Made by a program: the position numbers and the translations under genes. A DNA stretch of 64,000 nucleotides, taken from the NCBI RefSeq assembly GCF_947497045.1, contig NZ_CANMEU010000010.1, positions 1 through 64,000 on the forward strand, given 5' to 3'. This DNA comes from an uncultured Tateyamaria sp. GTDB taxonomy: Bacteria > Pseudomonadota > Alphaproteobacteria > Rhodobacterales > Rhodobacteraceae. The first letter of the stretch is position 1; each line of letters opens with the position of its first letter. Positions 52,442 to 63,301 of the stretch are shown piece by piece. The notes below the pieces were generated by a model. It did no database searches. It was not told where the DNA came from and saw only the letters and a program-made list of their open reading frames with translations.

Positions 52442-53683
52442 ATGTGGGACAAGCTGCTGGACCAGTTTTTGACGGGTATGATTGTGCAGGACCGCCTGAG
52501 CGTCACCTATCCCGATGGAACGACCCGCGACTATGGCCCCGCCACCGGGGACGAGGCCCACTTGGCACTGACAGGCAACACCACAGTGCGCGCCCTGATC
52601 CTGAACCCTGATCTGGGCTTGGGTGAGGGCTACATGGACGGGCGGATCACACCGCAAGAGTGCACGCTGGATGACGTGCTCAAGATCATCATCCGCAACC
52701 GATTCTCCGGCAGGCTGCCGTCTTGGATGCTGATGGCTGACCGGGCACGGTTTCACATGCGCAGCTTTGTGCAGCGCAACGCGCCACGCGCCTCGCGCCA
52801 GAACGTGGCACACCATTACGATATCTCCGACGACCTCTATGCGATGTTTCTGGACGCCGACATGCAATATTCCTGCGCCTATTTCCGCGATGACACCATG
52901 ACGCTGGAAGAAGCCCAGGCCGCCAAGAAAGCCCATATCGCTGCCAAGTTGTGCATCAGGCCGGGGATGCGTGTGCTCGACATCGGGTGCGGGTGGGGCG
53001 GGATGGCGTTGACCCTTGCGGGGGAATACGGGTGTGACGTCACCGGCATCACACTCAGCGAAAACCAGCTCGCCACCGCGCAGAAACGGGCGGATGCGGC
53101 GGGGCTGTCGGACCGCATCCATTTTAACCTTCAGGATTATCGCCACGTCAGCGGCACCTTTGACCGGATCGTATCTGTGGGGATGCTGGAACATGTAGGG
53201 GTGCCAAACTTTGACACCTATTTCGAGCGTGTAGCCGACCTGTTGGACCCCGACGGAGTTGCGCTGGTTCACACAATCGGGCGATCCGCGCCGCCGATGG
53301 CGCATAGTTCGTGGATCAACAAATATATCTTTCCGGGAGGCTATGTCCCCTCGCTGTCCGAACTCGCATTGCCCATGGAAAAGTCGGGGCTGTGGCAAAC
53401 CGATATCGAAATCTGGCGGCTTCATTATGCCAGGACAATCCGGCAATGGCGCAACCGTTTTGATGAAAATATCCATGAGATCAGCAGCATGTATGACGAC
53501 CGGTTCGTGCGCATGTTCCGATACTATCTGACGGTCTGTATCCTCGCATTCGAACACCAGATGCAAGCCGTCTACCACCTGCAACTGGCGCACAAGCGCA
53601 CGGCGGTCCCCCTGACGCGCGACTATATATATGCAGCCGACACCGCCGCCAAACCGACACCTGTGCGCGAAATGGCACAGTAG
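52442..53683 (+). CDS. Cyclopropane-fatty-acyl-phospholipid synthase family methyltransferase
   Basis: The 413-residue protein has an N-terminal domain (about 1-120), then a SAM-binding Rossmann fold with LDIGCGWGGMALTLAGEYG (about residue 180), GITLSENQLATAQ and HVGVPNFDTYF, the last typical of the CFA synthase active site. It adds a methylene bridge to unsaturated acyl chains of membrane phospholipids. It is 65 bases after the hydrolase gene in the same orientation. Confidence 0.92.
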   Translation: MWDKLLDQFLTGMIVQDRLSVTYPDGTTRDYGPATGDEAHLALTGNTTVRALILNPDLGLGEGYMDGRITPQECTLDDVLKIIIRNRFSGRLPSWMLMADRARFHMRSFVQRNAPRASRQNVAHHYDISDDLYAMFLDADMQYSCAYFRDDTMTLEEAQAAKKAHIAAKLCIRPGMRVLDIGCGWGGMALTLAGEYGCDVTGITLSENQLATAQKRADAAGLSDRIHFNLQDYRHVSGTFDRIVSVGMLEHVGVPNFDTYFERVADLLDPDGVALVHTIGRSAPPMAHSSWINKYIFPGGYVPSLSELALPMEKSGLWQTDIEIWRLHYARTIRQWRNRFDENIHEISSMYDDRFVRMFRYYLTVCILAFEHQMQAVYHLQLAHKRTAVPLTRDYIYAADTAAKPTPVREMAQ

Positions 53684-53811
53684 GCAGGTGCCGCCTTACT
53701 TCCACGATCTGACCACGAAATAACCACGATTGGCGGGCAGCTTTGGCGTGCGCAGGCCCCTCGCTTGCGCTGTGCAACACCAGACGGACCCGCAAATCGG
53801 GAGGACAGCAA

Positions 53812-54177
53812 ATGGAATACGGTCAACGCGAACCCATGAAAAGCGTGTCAGCCAAAGAGCCGACCGCCTTCACCATGAAGTCGATCAAGGAATTGATCGC
53901 CGAGGAGAAGGACACATTTGCCAGAGCTGTCACATTGCGCATGGCGATGCCGAAATCCGAGTTGCAACAGCCCCCGCATCTGCGCGGTGCCGCACCTGCA
54001 CCACGCAAACCTGCCGTCGCCAAACCGGTGCTCAAGGCCAGCTCGGCCCCTCAGTTCGAGGCAGAAATCACATCACCACCCACGGCCATTCCGGCCTCTA
54101 TCCGCGGCCAGATCGAGGCGACGCCAGAACCCGCCGCCAAGCCGCGCTCGTTCTTCAGCCGGCTGATCGGCGGCTAA
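53812..54177 (+). CDS. Hypothetical cytoplasmic protein, Pro/Ala-rich
   Basis: The protein is 121 residues from the ATG at 53812, preceded by GGGAGGA. It has an N-terminal helical region ([23 protein letters not shown]) and a Pro/Ala-rich low-complexity part ending in a basic FFSRLIGG tail. No family is recognised. Roseobacter genomes often carry such a protein near carB; role unknown. It lies in the same orientation as cfa and carB. Confidence 0.6.
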   Translation: MEYGQREPMKSVSAKEPTAFTMKSIKELIAEEKDTFARAVTLRMAMPKSELQQPPHLRGAAPAPRKPAVAKPVLKASSAPQFEAEITSPPTAIPASIRGQIEATPEPAAKPRSFFSRLIGG

Positions 54178-54322
54178 ACCCCGCAGGGAGCCCTGCGCCC
54201 CACTGGCAAAACGATGTGAACCCGCACGCGGATCGCAGATTCAGGGCTACGACCCCTTCCAACCTCTTGCACCTTCCGACCCCATCCCTATAACGCAGAC
54301 AATTTGCACGCAGGGGGTCAGC

Positions 54323-57300
54323 ATGCCAAAAAGAACCGATATCAACACGATTATGATCATCGGCGCAGGCCCCATCGTCATTGGCCAGGCCTGCGAGTTC
54401 GACTATTCCGGCGCTCAAGCCTGCAAAGCCCTGCGCGAAGAAGGATACCGGGTTGTTCTGGTCAACTCGAACCCGGCCACCATTATGACCGACCCCGGGC
54501 TTGCGGACGCCACCTATATCGAACCGATCACCCCCGAGGTCGTCGCCAAGATCATCGAAAAAGAACGCCCCGATGCGCTGCTGCCGACGATGGGCGGGCA
54601 GACCGGGCTGAACACTTCGCTCGCACTCGAAGAGATGGGCGTGCTGGACAAATTCGGCGTCGAGATGATCGGGGCCAAGCGCGAAGCCATTGAAATGGCC
54701 GAAGACCGCAAGCTGTTTCGTGAGGCGATGGACCGCCTTGGCATCGAAAATCCCCGCGCCACCATCGTGACCGCACCTGTTGATGCGAACGGCAAAAAGG
54801 ATCTCGCCGCCGGGGTCGCGATCGCCTTGCAATCGCTCGAAGACATCGGCCTGCCCGCCATCATACGCCCCGCCTTTACCCTTGGCGGCACGGGCGGCGG
54901 CGTTGCGTACAACCGCGATGATTACGAGGCGATCTGCCGCTCGGGCATGGATGCCAGCCCCGTGGGTCAAATCCTGGTCGATGAATCGCTGCTCGGTTGG
55001 AAAGAATACGAGATGGAGGTGGTGCGAGACACGGCCGACAACGCCATCATCGTCTGTTCCATCGAAAACGTGGACCCGATGGGCGTGCATACAGGGGATT
55101 CCATCACCGTGGCCCCTGCCCTGACGCTCACAGACAAGGAATACCAGATCATGCGCAATCACTCGATTGCGGTGCTGCGCGAGATCGGCGTCGAAACGGG
55201 TGGGTCCAACGTGCAATGGGCGATCAACCCCGAAGACGGGCGCATGGTCGTGATCGAGATGAACCCGCGTGTGTCGCGCTCCTCTGCGCTGGCGTCCAAG
55301 GCGACAGGGTTTCCGATTGCCAAGATCGCGGCCAAACTGGCGGTAGGCTATACGCTCGATGAGTTGGACAATGACATCACCAAGGTGACGCCCGCATCGT
55401 TCGAGCCGACCATCGACTATGTCGTCACCAAGATTCCCAAATTCGCCTTTGAGAAGTTCCCAGGGGCCGAGGCAACGCTAACCACCGCGATGAAGTCTGT
55501 GGGCGAGGTGATGGCCGTCGGGCGCACCTTCCACGAATCCTTGCTCAAGGCGCTTGCGTCCATGGAATCCGGGCTCACCGGTCTTGATGATATCGACATT
55601 CCTGGCGCGCCGGACAAGGCGGCCGTGGTCAAAGCCATCTCGATCCAGACACCGGACCGGTTGCGCCTGATCGCACAGGCCATGCGGCACGGACTGTCGG
55701 ACGATGAAATCCACGGAGTCACGATGTTTGACCCATGGTTCCTCGCGCGTCTGCGCGAGATTGTCGACACCGAAGACAGCGTGCGCCGTGACGGGCTGCC
55801 CGACAGCGAAGAGGGCCTGCGCGCGCTCAAGATGATGGGCTTCACCGATGCACGTTTGGCCACGCTGACAGAACAGTCCGAACAATATGTCCGCACGGCA
55901 CGTGACAGCCTTGGGGTACACGCCGTGTTCAAACGGATCGACACCTGTGCGGCTGAGTTCGAGGCGCAGACGCCCTACATGTACTCGACCTACGAAACCC
56001 CTGTGTTCGGCGATGCCGAATGCGAGGCGCGCCCTTCGGATCGCAAGAAGGTCGTGATCCTGGGCGGTGGCCCAAACCGGATCGGGCAAGGGATCGAGTT
56101 TGACTATTGCTGTTGTCACGCCTGTTTCGCGCTCACGGATGCGGGCTATGAGACGATTATGATCAACTGCAACCCCGAGACGGTATCGACCGATTATGAC
56201 ACGTCCGATAGATTGTATTTCGAGCCGCTGACCTTTGAACACGTGATGGAAATCATGCGCGTCGAGCAGGAAAACGGCACATTGCACGGTGTGATCGTGC
56301 AGTTTGGCGGGCAGACCCCGTTGAAACTTGCCAATGCGTTGGAAGAGGCGGGTATCCCAATCCTTGGCACCACACCCGATGCCATTGATCTGGCCGAAGA
56401 CCGCGAGCGCTTTCAAAAGCTGGTGCAGGATCTTGGCCTGAAACAACCTAAGAACGGGATTGCGCATTCAGACGATGAAGCACTTGAAATCGCAGAAGAT
56501 ATCGGCTTCCCACTGGTGATCCGCCCGTCCTATGTCTTGGGTGGCCGGGCCATGGAAATCGTGCGCGATATGGGCCAATTGCGCCGCTATATTTCCGAAG
56601 CCGTGGTGGTGTCGGGCGACAGCCCCGTGCTGCTCGATAGCTATTTGTCCGGCGCCGTCGAATTGGATGTGGACGCGCTGTGTGACGGCACCGACGTGCA
56701 TGTCGCCGGCATCATGCAGCACATCGAAGAGGCGGGCGTGCACTCGGGCGACAGCGCCTGTTCGCTCCCCCCTTACTCGCTTGGCAAGGACGTGATCGCC
56801 GAGATCGAAGTACAGACCCGCGCGCTCGCCAAGGCGCTGAACGTGGTTGGCCTGATGAACATCCAGTTCGCGGTGCAGGGCGACGACATTTACCTGATCG
56901 AAGTGAACCCACGGGCCTCGCGCACCGTGCCCTTTGTGGCCAAGTCCACCGACAGTGCAATTGCCTCTATCGCGGCGCGCATCATGGCAGGCGAGCCGTT
57001 GTCCAACTTCCCGCTGCGCGCGCCTTATGATGCAAACACAAGCTATGACGCGGTGCTGCCCTTGGGCGATCCGATGACGCTGGCCGACCCCAACATGCCG
57101 TGGTTTTCGGTAAAAGAGGCCGTGCTGCCTTTTGCGCGCTTCCCCGGCGTCGATACGATCCTGGGTCCCGAAATGCGTTCCACAGGTGAGGTCATGGGTT
57201 GGGATCGCACATTTGGGCGCGCCTTCCTCAAGGCGCAGATGGGCGCAGGGATGGTGCTGCCCGACAGCGGCTGTGCCTTCATCTCGATCAAGGATATGGA

Positions 57301-57655
57301 CAAAACGCCCGAGATGCTTGAGGCCGCACACATCCTCACAGGCCTCGGCTTCACGCTTGTCGCGACCCGGGGCACCTCGGCCTGGTTGACTGAACAGGCG
57401 GTCAACTGCGGCGTGGTGAACAAGGTCTATGAGGGCCGCCCGGACGTCACCGACATGATGAAAGACGGGCGGATCCAACTGGTCCTCAACACGACCGAAG
57501 GGGCGCAGGCAGTCGAGGATTCCAAATCAATCCGCTCTATCGCGCTTTACGACAAGATCCCCTATTTCACCACGGCGGCAGGGGCCTATGCGGCCGCACT
57601 CGCCATTCGCGAACAAGCGCAAGGCGATGTCGGGGTAAAGGCACTGCAGGGTTGA
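54323..57655 (+). CDS. carB: Carbamoyl-phosphate synthase large subunit
   Basis: The 1110-residue protein has two similar ATP-grasp halves: the first begins [21 protein letters not shown], the second [20 protein letters not shown] (about residue 583); each carries GGQTPLNL- or GGQTGLN-type loops. The C-terminal MGS-like allosteric domain is about 970-1110. It makes carbamoyl phosphate for pyrimidine and arginine synthesis with CarA, which is not in the window. It is convergent with the PilJ-like gene, the stop codons adjacent. Confidence 0.97.
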   Translation: MPKRTDINTIMIIGAGPIVIGQACEFDYSGAQACKALREEGYRVVLVNSNPATIMTDPGLADATYIEPITPEVVAKIIEKERPDALLPTMGGQTGLNTSLALEEMGVLDKFGVEMIGAKREAIEMAEDRKLFREAMDRLGIENPRATIVTAPVDANGKKDLAAGVAIALQSLEDIGLPAIIRPAFTLGGTGGGVAYNRDDYEAICRSGMDASPVGQILVDESLLGWKEYEMEVVRDTADNAIIVCSIENVDPMGVHTGDSITVAPALTLTDKEYQIMRNHSIAVLREIGVETGGSNVQWAINPEDGRMVVIEMNPRVSRSSALASKATGFPIAKIAAKLAVGYTLDELDNDITKVTPASFEPTIDYVVTKIPKFAFEKFPGAEATLTTAMKSVGEVMAVGRTFHESLLKALASMESGLTGLDDIDIPGAPDKAAVVKAISIQTPDRLRLIAQAMRHGLSDDEIHGVTMFDPWFLARLREIVDTEDSVRRDGLPDSEEGLRALKMMGFTDARLATLTEQSEQYVRTARDSLGVHAVFKRIDTCAAEFEAQTPYMYSTYETPVFGDAECEARPSDRKKVVILGGGPNRIGQGIEFDYCCCHACFALTDAGYETIMINCNPETVSTDYDTSDRLYFEPLTFEHVMEIMRVEQENGTLHGVIVQFGGQTPLKLANALEEAGIPILGTTPDAIDLAEDRERFQKLVQDLGLKQPKNGIAHSDDEALEIAEDIGFPLVIRPSYVLGGRAMEIVRDMGQLRRYISEAVVVSGDSPVLLDSYLSGAVELDVDALCDGTDVHVAGIMQHIEEAGVHSGDSACSLPPYSLGKDVIAEIEVQTRALAKALNVVGLMNIQFAVQGDDIYLIEVNPRASRTVPFVAKSTDSAIASIAARIMAGEPLSNFPLRAPYDANTSYDAVLPLGDPMTLADPNMPWFSVKEAVLPFARFPGVDTILGPEMRSTGEVMGWDRTFGRAFLKAQMGAGMVLPDSGCAFISIKDMDKTPEMLEAAHILTGLGFTLVATRGTSAWLTEQAVNCGVVNKVYEGRPDVTDMMKDGRIQLVLNTTEGAQAVEDSKSIRSIALYDKIPYFTTAAGAYAAALAIREQAQGDVGVKALQG

Positions 57656-58462
57656 TCACTCGATCAGCCTGTCAAACCGGACTGCGACGTCGTTCAAATT
57701 CCTGAGGATCGCATCACCCAGAACCGACGCCAGTTGGATATCGCGCATATCGACAGGATCGTCTCGTGCGGCCTGCCGCAGAATGGGGGCCAACGTGACC
57801 CATTTGCTGGCGACTTTGCCCAACGTGATCTTGATATGAATGCTGGGTGCTTTGATAATGGACCTGGCGGGGTTGCCGTCTATCAAATCCTCAAGCGTTT
57901 GTTCAAACTCAACAATATGGTCTGCCATGACATCTGCGGCACCCGACCAGGCAAGATCGGTCTCCAGCAAACATAAGTCACGCTGTACCTGTTGGGATAT
58001 TGCGCGCATCCGGTGCACCGCGCGGTAAGCGGATCGCATCTCCTTCAACGCGGTAGGCACGCTCGTCCGGCTTGCGATGTCGCCAAGCGTGTTGGACACA
58101 ATCGGGTTAAAACGCAAAAGCAGACCCGCAGGAACGGTGTGCATATCACCTGCCGCGACCTGTTTGGCTGACAGGGACATCGTGTGCCCGATATCGCGCA
58201 GGCTTTTGATCTGATTTCGATCCTCGGCCCCGCTGGTCGCCAAAAGGCGTTCCAGACCCGCATCAAGAGCGGTCGAAGACCTCTCGATATCCTCGGCATG
58301 TATATCCGCCTCGGCACCCATGAGGACAAGACAGGCCGACTTGGCAATGCGATGCGTCAATACCACCTGATCCAGAACATGCACCATCGAGACCGGCTGC
58401 GCCGCCCCGGACATCGGCACCATAACCAGACAACAAAGCAGATATGATAACAGCGTCCGCAT
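57656..58462 (-). CDS. Periplasmic PilJ-type sensor-domain protein
   Basis: The 268-residue protein has a signal peptide (MRTLLSYLLCCLVMVPMSGAAQ) and two helical repeats, the first about residues 25-130 and the second about 145-250, resembling the PilJ/NarX-type sensing domain (HRIAKSACLVLMGAE). Without a transmembrane or signalling domain it is likely a soluble ligand-sensing or binding protein. It is convergent with carB. Confidence 0.6.
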   Translation of the reverse strand: MRTLLSYLLCCLVMVPMSGAAQPVSMVHVLDQVVLTHRIAKSACLVLMGAEADIHAEDIERSSTALDAGLERLLATSGAEDRNQIKSLRDIGHTMSLSAKQVAAGDMHTVPAGLLLRFNPIVSNTLGDIASRTSVPTALKEMRSAYRAVHRMRAISQQVQRDLCLLETDLAWSGAADVMADHIVEFEQTLEDLIDGNPARSIIKAPSIHIKITLGKVASKWVTLAPILRQAARDDPVDMRDIQLASVLGDAILRNLNDVAVRFDRLIE

Positions 58463-58508
58463 GGGTGCATTCAGTAGCCCATCGACCTTACCGCGCGCTT
58501 AACACCTG

Positions 58509-60341
58509 TCACACCAGACGAATAAAATCCTTTTTCACGTAGTTTCGGGTCGATGCCTTGGCCTCGCCACCGTTGTTATTGCTGCCATTTGTGTTCCCTT
58601 CGATAGTATCAAAATCACCCCGGTTCGCGTTTGAAACGATGCCAACATGGTTCCAGTCATTGGCCGATTTACGGATCACAAACAGCATGCCCGGCAAGAT
58701 CTTGGAGGGGCGCAGGTTTGCATCCCTTACCGCCGCCTCGCTAAGGAATCGGCCCGCCGCTTTGGCGTCCTTGACCAGTTGGTCGCAGCTGACCTGCCGT
58801 TTGAATGGCATCTTGATGCCCATATCACGCGCGGCCTGGGCGGCGAGGGTTGACACAAAACCCGCACACCACAGCTGCGCATCCCCCTCGCGCCCCTTCA
58901 TATACAGGCGCACCCAAGGGCCACGGTTTTGGCCCGCACGCTCCTGCGGGGTCTGGGCGATGTGCTGGCGCGCGATCTTGAGGTAAGTGGCGTTCAAATC
59001 CGCCTCGACGGTGGCGGGCATCAGGGCACGACGCATCGGCGCGGTCAGCAACAGCCATGTTTCGCGGTCCACCTCGCCCGTGACCGGCAGGGCGTTGCGC
59101 TGCTGAAAACGGGACACGCTTTTTAATGTTCCCTCGCCAAAATCATCGTCAATGGCCGTGGAAATCCCATGCAGATCACACCATTCCTGAATGCGTCGGG
59201 CGGTCATGCCGACGGTGCCCTTGCCAAAGTGTTGATTGTGTGTGCCGGGAAAATCGATCTCCTTAGCGGCATGCGGAAAGGGGCTGAGATCCAGCGTGGC
59301 CATATCGGTGCTGCCCAGCACCCCGGCAGGCGCGACCGAGATCACCTTGCGTTGCGCCGACAGCGTCACAAGATCCCGGTCAATCATACGCTTGAGCAAA
59401 CAGGCCGCCCCAACCTGCTGGGACACCGCATTGGGATCAAACTTGCCGTCCGCAACGTATTTCCCTTTGTCGAAATACTCGGACCCGCTCCACAAATAGG
59501 GGCTCATCCGGCCACGTTTGCGATAGCCAAGACCGTTGTAGCGCTCAAGCACCTCGAGGGCAGAACCAACGGACCAATCAGTGACACTGCCAAGGCTGCG
59601 CCCCGCCCCGATCAACGCGTCCGCAGCGCTTTCGGCCCACGTCATGCCCACCCGCCAGCTTTCGGGACGCCCCGCAGGGACCCGCACGGTTGGCGCGCTG
59701 AGCGGGTCACCGTTGTGCAGATGCAATTTGAAATTCGCGCTCGCCTCAAGCATGTGAATGATGCACACGACCCACCACGGAACGCCCGTCATCTGCTCGA
59801 CCCGCCGATAGCGAATGGTGCGATCAGGTTTCGTCATCAGATCAACCACACCGTCGATCCGATCAAGCCACGCGTCGCGCAATTGCACCGCGTCAAAGCA
59901 GGCCTGGTAGTCCTTGGCCGTGAGAGGTGGACCATCCGGGCTATCTACCACAGGCAGCGGGTTCGGATCCGGCGCAGGGGTCGCGACAACAGGGGTCGGG
60001 TCCGGATCGACTTCAGGTGCGGGGTGGTGACGCACCTTGCGGATCATCGTTCCCGCCTTTTCCGCAAGCGCATCCGCCGCCGCCTTGAGGTCTTCAAGGA
60101 ACATCGTGTCGACTTTATGTTGCAACTCGCCCGTGGCCTGATCCAACCGGTCCGCCAGCCCTGCAATCTCGGCGGCAGCATTGGCCAGTTGACCAAGGCG
60201 AAACCGCTGCTCGGCCCGTTTCAGGTCATCATAGAGCGCCTCAAGGCGCACCATCTCCTCTTGGCGGTTCTCGGCGCTGGCTTTGACGTATTTCTGGCGT
60301 GCCTCGTCCTTTAACGCGAGGATATCCTCAAGCGTGACCAT
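58509..60341 (-). CDS. Three-module cell-wall hydrolase without signal peptide
   Basis: The 610-residue protein has, in order: a helical coiled-coil region (about 1-100), a Pro-rich linker (about 105-140), a lysozyme-like domain (about 145-340, IHMLEASANFKLHLHNGD and YVADGKFDPN, possible catalytic Glu), a peptidoglycan-binding domain (about 380-445, DDFGEGTLKSVSRFQQRN) and a C-terminal CHAP/NlpC-like domain (about 455-600, LWCAGFVS with Cys, WNHVGIVS with His). The absence of a signal peptide suggests export by another route, or phage-lysis-like use. GAGGAGG precedes the ATG. Confidence 0.7.
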   Translation of the reverse strand: MVTLEDILALKDEARQKYVKASAENRQEEMVRLEALYDDLKRAEQRFRLGQLANAAAEIAGLADRLDQATGELQHKVDTMFLEDLKAAADALAEKAGTMIRKVRHHPAPEVDPDPTPVVATPAPDPNPLPVVDSPDGPPLTAKDYQACFDAVQLRDAWLDRIDGVVDLMTKPDRTIRYRRVEQMTGVPWWVVCIIHMLEASANFKLHLHNGDPLSAPTVRVPAGRPESWRVGMTWAESAADALIGAGRSLGSVTDWSVGSALEVLERYNGLGYRKRGRMSPYLWSGSEYFDKGKYVADGKFDPNAVSQQVGAACLLKRMIDRDLVTLSAQRKVISVAPAGVLGSTDMATLDLSPFPHAAKEIDFPGTHNQHFGKGTVGMTARRIQEWCDLHGISTAIDDDFGEGTLKSVSRFQQRNALPVTGEVDRETWLLLTAPMRRALMPATVEADLNATYLKIARQHIAQTPQERAGQNRGPWVRLYMKGREGDAQLWCAGFVSTLAAQAARDMGIKMPFKRQVSCDQLVKDAKAAGRFLSEAAVRDANLRPSKILPGMLFVIRKSANDWNHVGIVSNANRGDFDTIEGNTNGSNNNGGEAKASTRNYVKKDFIRLV

Positions 60342-60392
60342 ATCAAATGTCCTCCTCTGAAATGTCTGGTGCCCTGAAAATAGGGGCGTAAT

Positions 60393-61358
60393 CTATTGAG
60401 CAGCGAGGGCGGCGCGCACCCCTTGGGCCGCCGCGTCCATCTCGGCAATGGTCTGCAAAATACTGGCCGAATTCGCGCGGGACTGACGGTTTTCGATGGC
60501 ATCGACCGATTGGGCCAAGGCGATGCGTGTGTTTTCCAGCAGGACAACCCAATTGGCCAACAACACCTGCAACCCTTCGATCCGCGCCACTTCGGCTTGC
60601 GAAAACCCACGCAGGCCGCTGATCGTGTCGCGGTCAAAAAGCAAGTCCCCGATCAGCACGCAAAAGATCGACGTCGTCGCCGCCTCAAAGCAGGCGCGTT
60701 TGGGATCGGTGCTGATCTTGCCGCCCGCGCCGGGTGCCGCCGTGGTGCCGGTCAGCGCAATCAGCTTGTCAAATATCGCATCAATGGTGGGTGCCTGTTC
60801 GACCACCGTCTTTTGAAACTCTGCACGGGTCAGCACACCAAAGGCGGCCGTCGTTGCAGGCTCAAGCGCGCGCAAGGGCTGCGCGCGGGTGGCCAGACTG
60901 TCGATCACAGCCCTTTGTCCGGGCCCAACCGGGGCAACGACACGTGCGCCCAAGGACGTCGCTTGCGTTCCGATCTGGGTGAGGCGATTGGCCAGCGTCG
61001 TCGCGGACTCCCCTGTGGCCAACCCCGAGACTGTCTGGGTGTAGGTGTTCAGTATGTCCAGCGACTTGCGCAAGGAGGCCGTCGCAGGCGGATCAATACC
61101 CGGCGCAAGATACCGCGCCTCATCCGGATCAAAGTAGACAGTGCGGGGCGTGATGGGTGCGCGGCCATTTTCGAACGCCTTGCGTTCGGCCACGGCCAGC
61201 TTGTCGAGGACGGATTGGCCGACCTGATAGGACTGATTGAACGAGGCCTGATAGACCGCAAATTCATTGGCACCGGGGCGGATACAGGCCGACAAGACCA
61301 GCAAGGCAAATGTCACGGCGCACAGGCGGGCCAACGGTTTGGAGTTGAAAGGAAACAC
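60393..61358 (-). CDS. Lipoprotein of unknown function
   Basis: The 321-residue protein has a lipobox LSAC (Cys about residue 25) after a signal sequence, then a mostly helical domain with coiled-coil character. It lies 51 bases upstream of the wall hydrolase gene in the same direction, suggesting one operon. Family not recognised; a partner or immunity role for the hydrolase is possible but not supported beyond position. Confidence 0.6.
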   Translation of the reverse strand: MFPFNSKPLARLCAVTFALLVLSACIRPGANEFAVYQASFNQSYQVGQSVLDKLAVAERKAFENGRAPITPRTVYFDPDEARYLAPGIDPPATASLRKSLDILNTYTQTVSGLATGESATTLANRLTQIGTQATSLGARVVAPVGPGQRAVIDSLATRAQPLRALEPATTAAFGVLTRAEFQKTVVEQAPTIDAIFDKLIALTGTTAAPGAGGKISTDPKRACFEAATTSIFCVLIGDLLFDRDTISGLRGFSQAEVARIEGLQVLLANWVVLLENTRIALAQSVDAIENRQSRANSASILQTIAEMDAAAQGVRAALAAQ

Positions 61359-61546
61359 GACAGGCTCCTTTTGAAAAATGGATCGAGCAAAAAAACGAGA
61401 ACTAACAATCGGTATTTATATGAACAGAAAACTACCGCACGGCGCTTACGCCAACGGTTTTATGGCCCTCGCACCCATAAGTTGAACGCAGTGCGGCGCA
61501 TCGGCCACAGCCTTGGACAGCGATGCGCACTGCCCATTTGGCCAGG

Positions 61547-63109
61547 TTATTCGGGCCGCCACTCATCCCGCGTCATCGCGATAAAGGTCCCGGCCACGCC
61601 GCCTTCTACATTGCGTTCAACGATATCGCGGATCGTATCGGTGCTGTGGATCGCGTCCCATCCCGGCCCCGAGAACGTCTCGCGTCTGAACACGTGTTCG
61701 GACAACAGCGGGTTGCTGAACGCCTGACTGAACGCGTCCAGAGCCACAAACAAAAGCACCAGATTGGGCAGCGGGCTGTTGGGCACCCGATCTTCGCAGA
61801 ACAGACCGACGTGAAAGTCCACGTCGCGCGGGCTGTCATAGTGTTCGGCCAGTGCGGCGGCCACCTCCGGGTCGGACGAGATCGCCTCGAAGGTCGCGGG
61901 CCGGTCCTGCCCCATATAGGCGCAATAATCCGAAAAACTGGCCAGCTGGCAGAACCGATCCTGCCTGATCGACGCCTCTTCGATGTGCAGCAGATGTTCG
62001 GCGGTATTGCGCGGCCCCAACTCGGCGGCCTGGGTTTGGCTGACGCCGGAAAAGGCGCGTTTGAGCCCATGATCAATCAGCAGCGCGTTGTTCATAAAGG
62101 TGTGGTGGACGGGGTGCATCTCTCCGCCCCACTTGACCTGGTCGGGGATCAGGGCGTGCCAGCGATAAAGCAGGCTGAATTCAGTGGTGATCCAGTTGGG
62201 CTTGTTCCACGGCGCGCGCCACGCCACCGACGGATCAGCACGCAAGGTAAAAGGCAGTGGCGAGATATGGTTGATGTAGTCCTCGACCACCATCTTGATG
62301 AACAACACGATCACAGCGTTGCGGGTCGTCTCAAACACGCGGTCGTCGTCCCAGCCGGGATGTGCGCCCTCGATCTCGCCTGCAAGCCGATTGTGTTCAC
62401 GCAGGAACAAGGTGTTGAGCATCGAGACCTGCGGCACCGAATTGGCCCGGTCCCCTCCAAACGCAAACAGGGTAGTGCGGCGGGCATCGTCGATGGAACT
62501 GTCGCCCAAGGGCGGATCGAGCACGGCAAATTGCGGGTCCAGCTTGCCCTTGGCATAGAGGAAGGGCGCGTATTCCTCGCCATTGATCATCTGCGATTTG
62601 AGGCGGCCCCGCTGGCCCGCATCGGACGATTTCAGGCGCAAGGCGTTCGTTTGATCCTGCCTGCGCCCATACAGCGGACACAGGTCGATCTCGTGGTTGG
62701 AGGTGTTGCGTTTCAGCCGGCTCTCCGGCCCATGCCCATCGGGAGTCAGCGTTTCGGATTCCGTGCGGATGAATCCATCTGTGAGGTACTGGGCAAAGGC
62801 GGGAAACAGGCAGGTCGATTTGGGGCACAGACGTTGCGCACCCGCACGCCGCGCAAACAGATCGCGCAAGGCTGTCGGATCGGGCGCATTTTCGCGAGGG
62901 CGGGGCGGCAGATGCCGCGCGCTCCACCGGCGATCGGTCAGGCCTTGCCACGACACATAATCCCGTTCCGTGCTGAGCGGATGGGGGCGAAAGCGGGCGC
63001 GTTTGACGACGCGATTGATCGCCCAACGGTTCACCCACGCATCCAGAGGCGGCATCGCCTCGACGATGGAAAAGAGGATCTTGCGGATGGAATAAGAGAA
63101 AGAAGGCAT
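61547..63109 (-). CDS. Animal-type heme peroxidase, cyclooxygenase-like
   Basis: The protein is 520 residues from the ATG at 63109 (an ATG at 63169 is also possible). It aligns with the prostaglandin synthase family: EFSLLYRWHALIPDQV carries the catalytic Tyr and proximal His (COX Tyr385/His388), and the C-terminal ETFSGPGWDAIHSTDTIRD follows the COX order. The distal-His region FAQYLTDGFIRT shows Tyr/Asp where COX has His203/His207. The role is presumably fatty acid oxygenation or peroxidation. No close context gene explains it. Confidence 0.8.
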   Translation of the reverse strand: MPSFSYSIRKILFSIVEAMPPLDAWVNRWAINRVVKRARFRPHPLSTERDYVSWQGLTDRRWSARHLPPRPRENAPDPTALRDLFARRAGAQRLCPKSTCLFPAFAQYLTDGFIRTESETLTPDGHGPESRLKRNTSNHEIDLCPLYGRRQDQTNALRLKSSDAGQRGRLKSQMINGEEYAPFLYAKGKLDPQFAVLDPPLGDSSIDDARRTTLFAFGGDRANSVPQVSMLNTLFLREHNRLAGEIEGAHPGWDDDRVFETTRNAVIVLFIKMVVEDYINHISPLPFTLRADPSVAWRAPWNKPNWITTEFSLLYRWHALIPDQVKWGGEMHPVHHTFMNNALLIDHGLKRAFSGVSQTQAAELGPRNTAEHLLHIEEASIRQDRFCQLASFSDYCAYMGQDRPATFEAISSDPEVAAALAEHYDSPRDVDFHVGLFCEDRVPNSPLPNLVLLFVALDAFSQAFSNPLLSEHVFRRETFSGPGWDAIHSTDTIRDIVERNVEGGVAGTFIAMTRDEWRPE

Positions 63110-63301
63110 AATGGGACGCTCGAAAATAGGATGAATAATCCGGTGATCATCTCCCAACACCGCGTGCATTTCCAGCAATAGTTGAACGCCGCCCCCATTT
63201 AGGGGCCGCGGGAATCCGCCAATGCGCCCACCCCCACAGACCGCATGGCGTTTCGTGTGGTCCTCGGCTATGATCTGATCAGATCGCGAAAATACAATCA
63301 A

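Noticed and set aside
59169-60314. 381-residue plus-strand frame opposite the wall hydrolase
   Set aside because: Antisense shadow; catalytic motifs lie on the minus strand.
61523-63181. 552-residue plus-strand frame opposite the heme peroxidase
   Set aside because: Antisense shadow; the peroxidase motifs are clear on the minus strand.
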